A stretch of DNA of 8,375 nucleotides from JBFMFE01 sp040752295 (GTDB taxonomy: Bacteria; UBP15; UBA6099; JBFMBQ01): positions 1-8,375 of the forward strand of contig JBFMFE010000108.1 in assembly GCA_040752295.1 (NCBI GenBank), written 5' to 3'. The position numbers and the translations under genes are program-made. Shown piece after piece: positions 1-6,588 of this stretch; positions within the stretch are counted from its first letter, which is position 1; each line of letters starts with the position of its first letter. A model generated the notes under the pieces. That model saw only the letters and a program-made list of their open reading frames with translations, searched no databases and was not told the origin of the DNA.

Positions 1-1
1 G

Positions 2-448
2 ATGAGGGTTATTGCGCTCGACTACGGGAGGAAACGCATCGGAGTCGCCGTGAGCGACGACAGGCACCATATCGCGCTTCCACTCACCGTTCTCGAAAGC
101 GGAGAAAAGCTCGTGCCCGGTCTGAAAAAGATCATCAAGGACTACAGGGTCGAAACGATGGTGATGGGCTGCCCGCTCGATCTCGAGGGGAACGAAGGCA
201 AAGCCGCGGCGAAGGTCAGAAAGGAGTCCGAGCGGCTCGAGCGCGCGCTCAACGTCAAGTGCGTGCTCTGGGACGAGCGGTACACGACGAAGCAGGCTGA
301 AATGGGGATCATCAGGACGGGCGGGAGGAGGTCGAAGAAGGACGACATGGTGGCGGCGGCGATAATCCTCCAATCGTACCTCGACTACTGCAACAGGCTG
401 ACCGGGGAAACCGAAAGCCCGGACGGCGGCGACGCGCTTGATGAATGA
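2..448 (+). CDS. ruvX: RuvX/YqgF family putative pre-16S rRNA nuclease / Holliday junction resolvase
   Basis: This 148-aa protein matches the RuvX/YqgF family, an RNase H-like fold implicated in 16S rRNA 5'-end maturation and, by homology, in Holliday junction resolution in the cytoplasm. The sequence shows the family opening MRVIALDYGRKRIGVAVSD with the first acidic residue D7. It also has a GCPLDLEGNEG loop (residues 56-66, where GLPLxxdGtEG is usual), WDERYTT with E92, and the C-terminal KDDMVAAAIILQSYLD with D115. Together these give the expected acidic triad. Length is normal for the family. The ATG at base 2 fits the family start, but its ribosome binding site lies outside the window, so upstream context is unknown. 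The last ~17 residues are hydrophilic and look like a disordered tail. The next gene begins 102 bp downstream on the same strand, probably from its own promoter. Confidence 0.93.
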   Translation: MRVIALDYGRKRIGVAVSDDRHHIALPLTVLESGEKLVPGLKKIIKDYRVETMVMGCPLDLEGNEGKAAAKVRKESERLERALNVKCVLWDERYTTKQAEMGIIRTGGRRSKKDDMVAAAIILQSYLDYCNRLTGETESPDGGDALDE

Positions 449-491
449 ACGCCGTCCCGCTCCGCCGGAAATCTCGCCGCGGCCCCGGCGT

Positions 492-520
492 TTGCCCGAC
501 TCTGCGCGACAGGGTAAAAT
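492..520 (+). promoter_or_regulatory. Candidate sigma-70 promoter for the GH2 gene
   Basis: TTGCCC (492-497) and TAAAAT (515-520) are separated by exactly 17 nt, in the gap between ruvX and the GH2 gene. A start near 527 would give a leader of about 24 nt containing AGGAAGG (538-544), a ribosome binding site 6 nt before the ATG at 551. This is a motif reading only; the -35 box matches 4 of 6 consensus bases and the -10 box 5 of 6. Confidence 0.45.
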
Positions 521-550
521 CCATCAGTCGGCGTTTCAGGAAGGCGTGAA

Positions 551-2725
551 ATGGAGACGATAAACCTGAACGGGACGTGGAAGGCGACCGCGGGTGCGTG
601 GGCGGACGAGTTTTCGCGTGAGGACTTCGACGACGCCGGGTGGGCTGAGATTCCCGTGCCGTCGCACTGGCAGGAGCACGAGCCTTTCAGGGACTACCCC
701 GAGGAAGTGGTCTTCAGGAAAAAGTTCGAGTACCGCGGCGGCGGTGACGGTCGCGCCTTCCTGAGGTTCAAGGGCGTCTTCTACTTCGCGCGCGCGTGGC
801 TCAACGGCAGCTGCCTCGGTGAACACACCGGGTGCTTTTTCCCGTTCCGCTTCGACGCGACCGACGCGCTCCGCGAGGGCGAAAACGTGCTCGCCGTGTA
901 CGTCCGCTGCGAGCGGGAGCGCGACATCAACGACAAGAAGCAGGTGATGGGGGTGTTCGCGCACTGGGACTGCAAGCCGCATCACGTTCAGCCGGGCGGG
1001 ATATGGAACGACGTCGAGATAGTGCGCGAGCCGCCGCGCCGCGTCGAGAGTCTGCGGATCGGAAATTTCGCCCTCGGGGACGGCGAAGCGCGCGCCGGCG
1101 TCGAGGTCACGCTCGGCGGGCTGGGCGCAGAAGCCCGGGGCTACGTCGTGGAGTGGAAGATTTCCCCCGCCGGTTTCGAGGGCGAGACCGCCGCCGGCAA
1201 GGCGTCGCTGGCGGACATGAGCGAGGCGCGCCGCGCGGCGTCGTTCGAGGCGGTCATACCGCGCCCGCGCCTGTGGTGGACGTGGGACCACGGCGGACCC
1301 GCCCTGTACGTCCTCGAAGCCGTGCTTCGCGGAGAGGACGGCGCGGACCGGGGCGCGCTCGACACAAAGAGCGTCCGCTTCGGCGTCCGCACGGTGGAAA
1401 TGCGCGACTGGCATCTTCACCTCAACGGGAGGCGCATCTTCTGCCGCGGCTCGAACTACGCCCCGAGCGACGTCCGCATCGCCTCGGCGACGCGCGAGCG
1501 CTACAACGGGGACGTGCGCCTCATGCTCGAGGCGGGGTTCAACATGATACGTGTCCACGCCCACGTCGAGAAGGAGGAATTCTACGACGCGTGCGACGAG
1601 GCGGGCATACTCGTGTGGCAGGATTTTCCGCTGCAATGGTTCTACTCCGAGGAAATCGCCGAGAGCGCGGCGGAGCAGATAAAGAAGATGGCGCGCATGC
1701 TCGGAAACCACCCCTCCGTGGCGGTGTGGTGCTGTCACAACGAGCCGTTCAGGCTGGCGCCTCCTCTCCCCGTCAGGGACATCGTGCGCGAGAGGCGGGT
1801 GGGAGAGTATCTCTCGTCCGTGGCGGGGATATTCGGACCGAACTGGAACAAGAACGTGCTCGACAGGCGGCTGCGCGAGGCGGTTCTCGAGACCGACGTC
1901 TCGAGACCGGTCGTGCTCCACTCCGGCATACCGTGGCTTTTCGGCGAGGGAACCGACGCGCACTTCTATTTTGGATGGTACGTCGGAACGATGCGCATGA
2001 CGGAGGCGGTCGTCAGGATGTTCCCGCGCGACTTCCATTTCATCACCGAGTACGGCGCGCAGGCGTTCCCGTCAATCGGGAACTTCCGGAAGATGCAGAA
2101 CGTTGACAGGCTTGATGAACTCGATTGGGACTCGCTCGAAAAAAACAACATGCTCCAGCGCCGGCTGATGGACAGGTTCGCGCCGCCGGCGGCGGATTCG
2201 CTCGAAGAATACATCGGGCGGACCCAGTGGTACCAGGCGCGCGTGGTCAAGTACAAGACGGAGCTTTTCCGGCGTCTCAAGTACCGCCCGTGCGGCGGAG
2301 CCGTGCACTTCATGTTCACGGACTGCTGCCCCGCCGTCACGTGGGCGGTTGTGGACTACTGGCGCGCTCCCAAGCAGGGCTACCACGCGCTGAAGGAAGC
2401 CCTGCGCCCGCTTCACGTCTTCGCCGATTTCCCGCGGCGGCGTTACCGGCGCGGCACGTTCGTCTCGCTGCGCGTTTACGTGGTGAACGATTTCCACAGG
2501 AAGTTTCCCGGCTCGACGGTCCGCTGGTGGATAACCGACCGGGAGAAACGCGCGGCGGCGAGGGGCGAGACGAGGCTCGACGTTGCGGAGGACTCTCTCC
2601 AGCGCGCCGGGCGCGTGACGTGGGAGACGGACGGCGCCGCGCCCGGAGGCTACGCCCTCCTGCTCGAACTGGACACCGGCGCCGAAACCATATCGAATCA
2701 GTACGAGTTCGAGATACGAAAGTGA
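551..2725 (+). CDS. Glycoside hydrolase family 2 protein, beta-mannosidase-like
   Basis: This 724-aa enzyme has the GH2 architecture. An N-terminal jelly-roll sugar-binding domain (about 1-160) is followed by an immunoglobulin-like domain (about 160-275), a TIM barrel (about 276-560) and a C-terminal beta-sandwich (about 610-724). GH2 enzymes are retaining exo-glycosidases. The acid/base is expected at E398 in WCCHNEP and the nucleophile at E500 in FITEYGAQAFPS. The second motif resembles the beta-mannosidase/endo-mannosidase branch (xEFGxQSfPS) more than LacZ or beta-glucuronidase, so I favour a mannosidase-like activity, but the substrate cannot be fixed from sequence. There is no signal peptide or membrane segment, so it should be cytoplasmic and act on imported oligosaccharides. 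It is slightly short for a beta-mannosidase (usually over 800 aa) but both catalytic residues and all domains are present. A ribosome binding site (AGGAAGG, 538-544) supports the start. The stop lies inside the left direct repeat of the putative insertion that follows. No sugar transporter or regulator lies next to it. Confidence 0.9.
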   Translation: METINLNGTWKATAGAWADEFSREDFDDAGWAEIPVPSHWQEHEPFRDYPEEVVFRKKFEYRGGGDGRAFLRFKGVFYFARAWLNGSCLGEHTGCFFPFRFDATDALREGENVLAVYVRCERERDINDKKQVMGVFAHWDCKPHHVQPGGIWNDVEIVREPPRRVESLRIGNFALGDGEARAGVEVTLGGLGAEARGYVVEWKISPAGFEGETAAGKASLADMSEARRAASFEAVIPRPRLWWTWDHGGPALYVLEAVLRGEDGADRGALDTKSVRFGVRTVEMRDWHLHLNGRRIFCRGSNYAPSDVRIASATRERYNGDVRLMLEAGFNMIRVHAHVEKEEFYDACDEAGILVWQDFPLQWFYSEEIAESAAEQIKKMARMLGNHPSVAVWCCHNEPFRLAPPLPVRDIVRERRVGEYLSSVAGIFGPNWNKNVLDRRLREAVLETDVSRPVVLHSGIPWLFGEGTDAHFYFGWYVGTMRMTEAVVRMFPRDFHFITEYGAQAFPSIGNFRKMQNVDRLDELDWDSLEKNNMLQRRLMDRFAPPAADSLEEYIGRTQWYQARVVKYKTELFRRLKYRPCGGAVHFMFTDCCPAVTWAVVDYWRAPKQGYHALKEALRPLHVFADFPRRRYRRGTFVSLRVYVVNDFHRKFPGSTVRWWITDREKRAAARGETRLDVAEDSLQRAGRVTWETDGAAPGGYALLLELDTGAETISNQYEFEIRK

Positions 2726-2764
2726 GTAACTGTTTACTGAAATGAAATTCGGCCTTGAAAGAAA

Positions 2765-2837
2765 TGTAGAATGTAGAATGACCAATGCAGAATGTAGATG
2801 TTCAAATCTTTCCTTCTACATTCTGATTTCTACATTC
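2765..2837. repeat. Inverted cluster of TGTAGAA heptamers
   Basis: TGTAGAA occurs in tandem at 2765-2771 and 2772-2778, with a partial third copy TGTAGA at 2793-2798. Its complement TTCTACA occurs at 2814-2820 and 2828-2834. The arms 2776-2798 and 2815-2837 are complementary at 18 of 23 positions, with a perfect 11-bp core (CAGAATGTAGA, 2788-2798, with 2815-2825) and a 16-nt loop. The structure lies within the putative insertion and resembles a REP/MITE-type dispersed palindrome. In transcripts it would form a stem-loop between the GH2 and pilT-like genes. Confidence 0.7.
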
Positions 2838-2856
2838 ATCATTTTTCTTTTGCCGC

Positions 2857-2876
2857 CTCCATGCTCCGTCATGGAG
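2857..2876. other. Short 7-bp hairpin inside the insertion
   Basis: CTCCATG (2857-2863) and CATGGAG (2870-2876) are perfect inverted repeats around a 6-nt loop. No run of T follows directly on the plus strand, so I do not call it an intrinsic terminator. It may simply be part of the mobile element. Confidence 0.4.
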
Positions 2877-2982
2877 CCTTACCCTCATCATTCTCTCTTC
2901 CTTTCTCTTTCGCTCACGGCACTTCAGATCGGTAAATAGTTACGAAAGTGAGAAGGCGATTCCATCCGAAAGGTGAAAATCA

Positions 2983-4131
2983 ATGAACCTGAACGATCTC
3001 CTCAAAATGCTGGTCGAAAAAAGCGGTTCCGACCTCCACATAAAGGTCGGCAGCCCGCCAATAATACGAATAGACGGCATGCTCACGCACGTGGGCAAGG
3101 AACGCCTCACCGCGGAGGCTATCAACCAGATGATCCTCAACATACTCGACGACAGGCAGAAGAAGGAGTTCTCGAACCACCACGAGCTTGATTTCGCATA
3201 CGGCGTGCCCGGCGTCGCCAGGTTCAGGGTGAACCTCAGCGTGCAGCGCGGCACCGTCCGCTCCGTAATGCGAATCGTCCCGTTCGACGTCAAAAACTTC
3301 ACGGAGCTGAACCTGCCCGAAAAGGCTCTCACATACCTGTGCAACCTCAACCACGGGCTGGTACTCGTCACGGGTCCCACCGGAAGCGGCAAGTCCACAA
3401 CCCTCGCCGCGATGATCAACTACATCAACAACAACCGGAACGCGCACGTGGTGACGATAGAGGACCCCATCGAGTTTCTCCACCGCGACAACAAGTGCAT
3501 AATCAGCCAGAGGGAGGTGGGGAGCGACACTGAGTCGTTCTCCAACGCCCTCCGCCACGTCCTGCGCCAGGACCCCGACGTGATACTGATCGGCGAGATG
3601 CGCGACCTTGAGACCATCTCGACCGCCCTCACCGCCGCCGAGACGGGGCACCTCGTGCTCTCCACGCTCCACACGACCGACGCCCCCCAGACGATTGACC
3701 GCATAATTGACGTCTTCCCGCCGCACCAGCAGCAGCAGGTGCGCATTCAGCTCGCATCATGCCTCAACGGCATCCTCAGCCAGAAAATCCTCCCCTTCAA
3801 GACCGGCGCCGGACGCATTCCCGCCACCGAAGTGCTCATCGCGACCCCGCTCATCAGAAAAATGGTGCTCGAGACCGCCACCCACATGGAATACTACCGC
3901 CAGATTTTAGCCGCGCCCGAGTTCCTCAACATGCACACGCTGAACCAGGACCTCGTCAGGCTCTACAGGGAAGACAGGATCACGATGGACGTCGCGCTCA
4001 CCTCGAGCAACAATCCCGACGAGTTCCGCCTCAATCTCAGGGGCATCTACTCCGGGGGCACCTCCGACACGATGGACCAGAGAAAGGGCGCCGCGCCCTC
4101 ACAGTTCGAAGGCAGGTACAAGACCACCTGA
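2983..4131 (+). CDS. pilT: PilT/PilU-family type IV pilus retraction ATPase
   Basis: This 382-aa protein is a secretion-superfamily ATPase of the PilT/PilU type. Such hexameric cytoplasmic motors sit at the inner-membrane base of type IV pili and drive pilus retraction, hence twitching and DNA uptake. It has the PilT N-terminal domain (LNDLLKMLVEKSGSDLHIKVG), Walker A GPTGSGKST at 131-139 (K137), an Asp-box region around IEDPIEFLH, Walker B DPDVILIGEMRD at 197-208 (E205) and the His box STLHTTDAP (H230). Length is slightly above the usual ~345-375 aa because of a Gly/Ser/Gln-containing tail. The C-terminal segment that reads AIRNLIRE in classical PilT is LIRKMVLE here, so it may be a PilU-like or second PilT paralogue. 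AAAGGTG (about 2969-2975) precedes the ATG by a normal distance. No other pilus genes are visible. The upstream insertion probably separated it from the GH2 gene. The three-letter symbol is by family, not by proven orthology. Confidence 0.92.
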   Translation: MNLNDLLKMLVEKSGSDLHIKVGSPPIIRIDGMLTHVGKERLTAEAINQMILNILDDRQKKEFSNHHELDFAYGVPGVARFRVNLSVQRGTVRSVMRIVPFDVKNFTELNLPEKALTYLCNLNHGLVLVTGPTGSGKSTTLAAMINYINNNRNAHVVTIEDPIEFLHRDNKCIISQREVGSDTESFSNALRHVLRQDPDVILIGEMRDLETISTALTAAETGHLVLSTLHTTDAPQTIDRIIDVFPPHQQQQVRIQLASCLNGILSQKILPFKTGAGRIPATEVLIATPLIRKMVLETATHMEYYRQILAAPEFLNMHTLNQDLVRLYREDRITMDVALTSSNNPDEFRLNLRGIYSGGTSDTMDQRKGAAPSQFEGRYKTT

Positions 4132-4132
4132 A

Positions 4133-4164
4133 CGCGCTGAAACCCCCGCTCCCGGCGCGCTTTT
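4133..4164 (+). terminator. Weak candidate intrinsic terminator after the PilT-family gene
   Basis: CGCGC (4133-4137) can pair with GCGCG (4155-4159) across a 17-nt loop, followed by CTTTT (4160-4164). The stem is short and the T run only four long, so this is a marginal call. It is placed just after the stop and ahead of a separate promoter candidate. Confidence 0.25.
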
Positions 4165-4183
4165 AGGCGAAGTAAAAATATTT

Positions 4184-4214
4184 TTGCGCCCGACGCCCCA
4201 AAGTGAGGTATCAT
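4184..4214 (+). promoter_or_regulatory. Candidate promoter for the SCP2-domain gene
   Basis: TTGCGC (4184-4189) and TATCAT (4209-4214) are 19 nt apart, which is long for sigma-70. A perfect A/T palindrome AAAAATATTTTT (4174-4185) abuts and overlaps the -35 box and could act as an UP-like element or be part of a stem-loop. The region is the only AT-rich patch between the pilT-like gene and the SCP2 gene. Confidence 0.33.
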
Positions 4215-4283
4215 AGTTACGCGCCGACTGTGCGGCATGTCAGGCGCATGTTCATGAAGGTAGCATCTCAAGGAGGTGGCGCG

Positions 4284-4682
4284 ATGAACGACGAAGCAAA
4301 GGCGCAGGGAATGCCGGCAGACGCTGGTCCGAAGTGGGTTTTCGAGGAGCGCCTTCCGAAGCGATTCGAGGAAAGCATGGAAAAATACAGGGAACAACTC
4401 GAGGGGATCGAAGGCGTGCTTCAGTTCAACATCGAGGGCGAGGGCGGGGGACAGTGGCATATCGCTCTTTCGGAGGGCAAGGCGACCGTCCACCCGGGCG
4501 AAAGCGAAGACCCTTCGACGACCTTCACCGTTGACGCCGCCGACTGGATGGCAATCGTCCGCAGGGAAACCGACCCGCAGACCGTCTTCATGCAGGGAAA
4601 ACTGAGAATCGCCGGCGACATGAACCTGGCGATGAGACTCGGGCAGCTCATCCGCACCGTACTCCAGGAAGAAGGCATCTGA
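4284..4682 (+). CDS. SCP2 sterol-binding/lipid-transfer domain protein
   Basis: This 132-aa protein is mostly one SCP2 domain, a small alpha/beta fold with a hydrophobic tunnel that binds fatty acyl chains, sterols or other lipids. Matching features are the first strands VLQFNIEGEGGGQWHIALSEGKATV, the DPSTTFTVDAADWMAIV strand-helix unit and the FMQGKLRIAGDMNLAMRLGQLI end. The G-x-L-x-I-x-G-D run is the classic SCP2 signature. The N-terminal ~30 residues form a charged region (WVFEERLPKRFEESMEKYREQLEG), probably helical. The ATG at 4284 is chosen because AAGGAGGTG (4270-4278) lies 5 nt before it; an upstream in-frame GTG at 4203 overlaps the promoter candidate and has no such site. There is no signal peptide, so it is cytosolic. 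It precedes a ligase that carries its own SCP2 domain, suggesting a shared lipid or acyl substrate. The exact ligand cannot be told. Confidence 0.88.
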   Translation: MNDEAKAQGMPADAGPKWVFEERLPKRFEESMEKYREQLEGIEGVLQFNIEGEGGGQWHIALSEGKATVHPGESEDPSTTFTVDAADWMAIVRRETDPQTVFMQGKLRIAGDMNLAMRLGQLIRTVLQEEGI

Positions 4683-4704
4683 AGCGGACCGCTTGAGGGC
4701 GCGT

Positions 4705-4744
4705 CAGACCTGTCCGACCTGTCCGACCCGTCCGACCTGGTCTG
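4705..4744. repeat. 9-bp tandem repeat framed by a 6-bp inverted repeat
   Basis: The unit TGTCCGACC occurs at 4711-4719 and 4720-4728, and CGTCCGACC at 4729-4737. The block is bracketed by CAGACC (4705-4710) and GGTCTG (4739-4744), which are exact reverse complements. It lies in the 175-bp gap between the SCP2 gene and the ligase. It could form a stem with the repeats in the loop, or be a copy of a dispersed intergenic repeat. No protein role is likely, although the frame is open through it. Confidence 0.7.
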
Positions 4745-4857
4745 CCCCCGCCGCCGCGCGCGACGGCGCTCATTCCTGTTCTTACCCCGGAAGAGTTTGT
4801 TTCAAAAAACCTCTCTTAACGCAGATTGAAAAGACGGAAGCCGGCGAGGTGAGCGGA

Positions 4858-6588
4858 ATGGAAGTCAGGTACAGGAACCTGCGGCACATGTTCGAGGAAA
4901 GAGCGAAGGAGAGCGCCGGCGACGCCTACGTCGCGTTCTACGACAGGGAACTGACCTTCGGGGAGTTCGACGAGCGGTCGAGCCGCCTGGCGGATTCACT
5001 GCTGAAGCTCGGCGTGGGAAAAGGCGACATCGTGTACATCTACATGAACAACTCGCCGGAGTACGTCATCGCCGCCGCCGCCATAACGAAGCTCGGCGCC
5101 GTCGCGGGTCCCACGAACTCCTGGCTCAAAAGCGGCGAAATCAGGTACCAGTACAACGACTCGAAGGGAAAAGCCGTCATCGTTGACACGGAGTTCCTGC
5201 CCGTTGTCGAGGAAATCGCCCCGGGCTGCCCGGCACTGAAGCACATCATCGTGAACGCGGACGCCCAGAAGGAAGGACATTTCTCCATGCCGGGACTCAT
5301 CGCCGAGGGTTCGCCCCGGCTCGCGGACGCGGAGATCGCGAGGAACGACCTCGCGTTCATATTCTACACGGCGGGCACGACGGGCAACCCCAAGGGGGCG
5401 CTCCAGACTCACTGGAACGTGGTGTTCGAACTCGAAGCGATCAGACAGGCGCTGGAAATACCCGGCGAAACACCCGGGGACACCGTTGCGCTCATCTTTC
5501 TGCCCTTCTTCCACGTGAACGCCATGATGTCAATGATGGCGGGCGTCTATCGCGGCATCAAGACCGTGGTGCTGAAAAAGTTCTCCGTGCGCGAGTTCGG
5601 TCCCGCAGTGGAAAAACACAGAGCCGCCTTCTTCAGCGCCGTGCCGAAAGTGTACAAGATACTCATCGAGGCGCGCGACACCGTCCAGAAGCACGACCTG
5701 TCGTCTCTGAAGTTCGGCATCTGCGGCGCCGCCCCCATGCCCGTGGAGACCATCCGCCGGTTCGAGGAACTCTACGGCGTGGAGATTCTGGAAGGGTACG
5801 GGCTTACCGAGGGCACGGTCGCCAGCACGCTCCACCGCCGCGGCGGAAAGAAGAAGATCGGCTCAATCGGTCAGGCGCTTCCGGGTCAGGAGGTGAAGAT
5901 ACTCGACGCCAACGACAGGGAGCTTCCGGCGGGCGAGGTCGGCGAAATCTGCGTCCGGGGCGACAACGTCATGGTGGGCTACCTCGGGCTTGACGAGGTC
6001 AACAGGCAGACACTCCGCGGCGGATGGCTCCACACGGGCGACAGGGGCTGCGTGGACGAGGAGGGCTTCTTCTACATCGTGGACCGCGAGAAAGACATGA
6101 TCATCAAGGGCGGCGAAAACATCTACCCCAAGGAGATCGAAAACGTCATCTCGACCCACACCGACGTGTACGACGTGGCTGTGATCGGCGTCCCGGACGA
6201 GATGTCCGGCGAGGAGGTGAAAGCCTTCGTCGTGCCTCGCATAGGACGCGAGATGTCCGAGGAGCAGATCATCGAACACTGCCGCGCGAGCCTTGCGGAT
6301 TTCAAGGTGCCGAGGTACGTGGAATTCGTGATCGGACTGCCCAGCAGCGCCGTGGGAAAAGCCCTCAAGCGGCTCCTGCGCGAGGGCAAGGGCATCACGC
6401 GGATATCCGACCTTGGAGGCGAAACCCTCAACCTCGACCCCATATTCCAGATGATGCCGTTCCGCTTCAACGCCGCGAAAGCCGGCGCGTGGCGCACGGA
6501 TACAGTACTCCGTGTCCGGTCCCGGCGGCGGGACGTGGACGATGGACGTCGGCGACGGGAAGATGGAAGTGCGCAGGGGAGAGGCTGA
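4858..6588 (+). CDS. AMP-forming acyl-CoA synthetase/ligase (ANL superfamily), C-terminus altered by a frameshift
   Basis: The product would activate a carboxylic acid with ATP to an acyl-AMP and transfer it to CoA, most likely a fatty or related acyl acid. ANL core motifs are all present: P-loop YTAGTTGNPKG (170-180), GYGLTEG (313-319), GWLHTGDRG, the hinge region VDREKDMIIKGGENIYPKEIE (408 onward, K412), and the C-terminal catalytic lysine in VGKALKR (K501). The core is therefore complete at about 1-510. ATG 4858 is chosen over an in-frame open stretch from 4693 because GAGGTG (4846-4851) precedes it and MEVRYRNLRHMFEERA is a normal family start. After ~520 the frame enters the first helix of an SCP2 domain (MPFRFN, 533-538), then past T549 turns into arginine-rich sequence and stops at 6588. 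The remainder of the SCP2 domain continues in the +1 frame. The unshifted product is 576 aa; joined it would be about 626 aa. The acyl substrate is undetermined. Confidence 0.9.
   Translation: MEVRYRNLRHMFEERAKESAGDAYVAFYDRELTFGEFDERSSRLADSLLKLGVGKGDIVYIYMNNSPEYVIAAAAITKLGAVAGPTNSWLKSGEIRYQYNDSKGKAVIVDTEFLPVVEEIAPGCPALKHIIVNADAQKEGHFSMPGLIAEGSPRLADAEIARNDLAFIFYTAGTTGNPKGALQTHWNVVFELEAIRQALEIPGETPGDTVALIFLPFFHVNAMMSMMAGVYRGIKTVVLKKFSVREFGPAVEKHRAAFFSAVPKVYKILIEARDTVQKHDLSSLKFGICGAAPMPVETIRRFEELYGVEILEGYGLTEGTVASTLHRRGGKKKIGSIGQALPGQEVKILDANDRELPAGEVGEICVRGDNVMVGYLGLDEVNRQTLRGGWLHTGDRGCVDEEGFFYIVDREKDMIIKGGENIYPKEIENVISTHTDVYDVAVIGVPDEMSGEEVKAFVVPRIGREMSEEQIIEHCRASLADFKVPRYVEFVIGLPSSAVGKALKRLLREGKGITRISDLGGETLNLDPIFQMMPFRFNAAKAGAWRTDTVLRVRSRRRDVDDGRRRREDGSAQGRG

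Larger units (their letters stand above)
2715..2952. mobile_element. Small MITE-like insertion with flanking direct repeats and terminal inverted repeats
   Basis: TACGAAAGTGAG occurs at 2715-2726 and again at 2941-2952, flanking about 214 bp that is clearly AT-richer than the genes on either side. Just inside, GTAACTGTTTAC (2726-2737) pairs as an inverted repeat with GTAAATAGTTAC (2932-2943), 11 of 12 positions complementary. Direct repeats outside inverted ends are the signature of a transposed element, here with a 10-12 bp target duplication. No transposase is encoded, so it would be non-autonomous. The left repeat contains the GH2 stop codon and the right copy repeats the same Arg-Lys-stop codons (CGA AAG TGA). 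This implies that before insertion the GH2 stop lay only 31 nt before the PilT-family start. The interior carries a heptamer stem-loop (2765-2837), a 7-bp hairpin (2857-2876) and a pyrimidine-rich run (about 2880-2912). The family is unknown to me. Confidence 0.6.

Noticed and set aside
536..2038. 500-aa open frame on the minus strand opposite the GH2 gene
   Set aside because: Low-complexity Arg/Val/Ala-rich translation typical of the antisense of GC-rich coding DNA; the plus-strand GH2 gene has both catalytic motifs and a ribosome binding site.
832..2106. 424-aa plus-strand frame inside the GH2 gene
   Set aside because: Arginine-rich frame-shadow with no recognisable domain, overlapping a well-supported gene.
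2742..2939. 65-aa frame within the putative insertion
   Set aside because: It simply translates the heptamer repeats and pyrimidine tract, has no clear ribosome binding site and no domain.
4085..4099. 6-bp hairpin AGGGCG/CGCCCT near the end of the pilT-like gene
   Set aside because: Inside coding sequence and not followed by a T run, so not called a terminator.
4705..4744. Possible CRISPR-like array
   Set aside because: The repeat unit is 9 bp with no spacers; it is a simple tandem repeat.
4693..4857. N-terminal extension of the ligase by 55 residues
   Set aside because: It translates the 9-bp repeats into a Thr-Cys-Pro string; the ATG at 4858 has a ribosome binding site and fits the family start.
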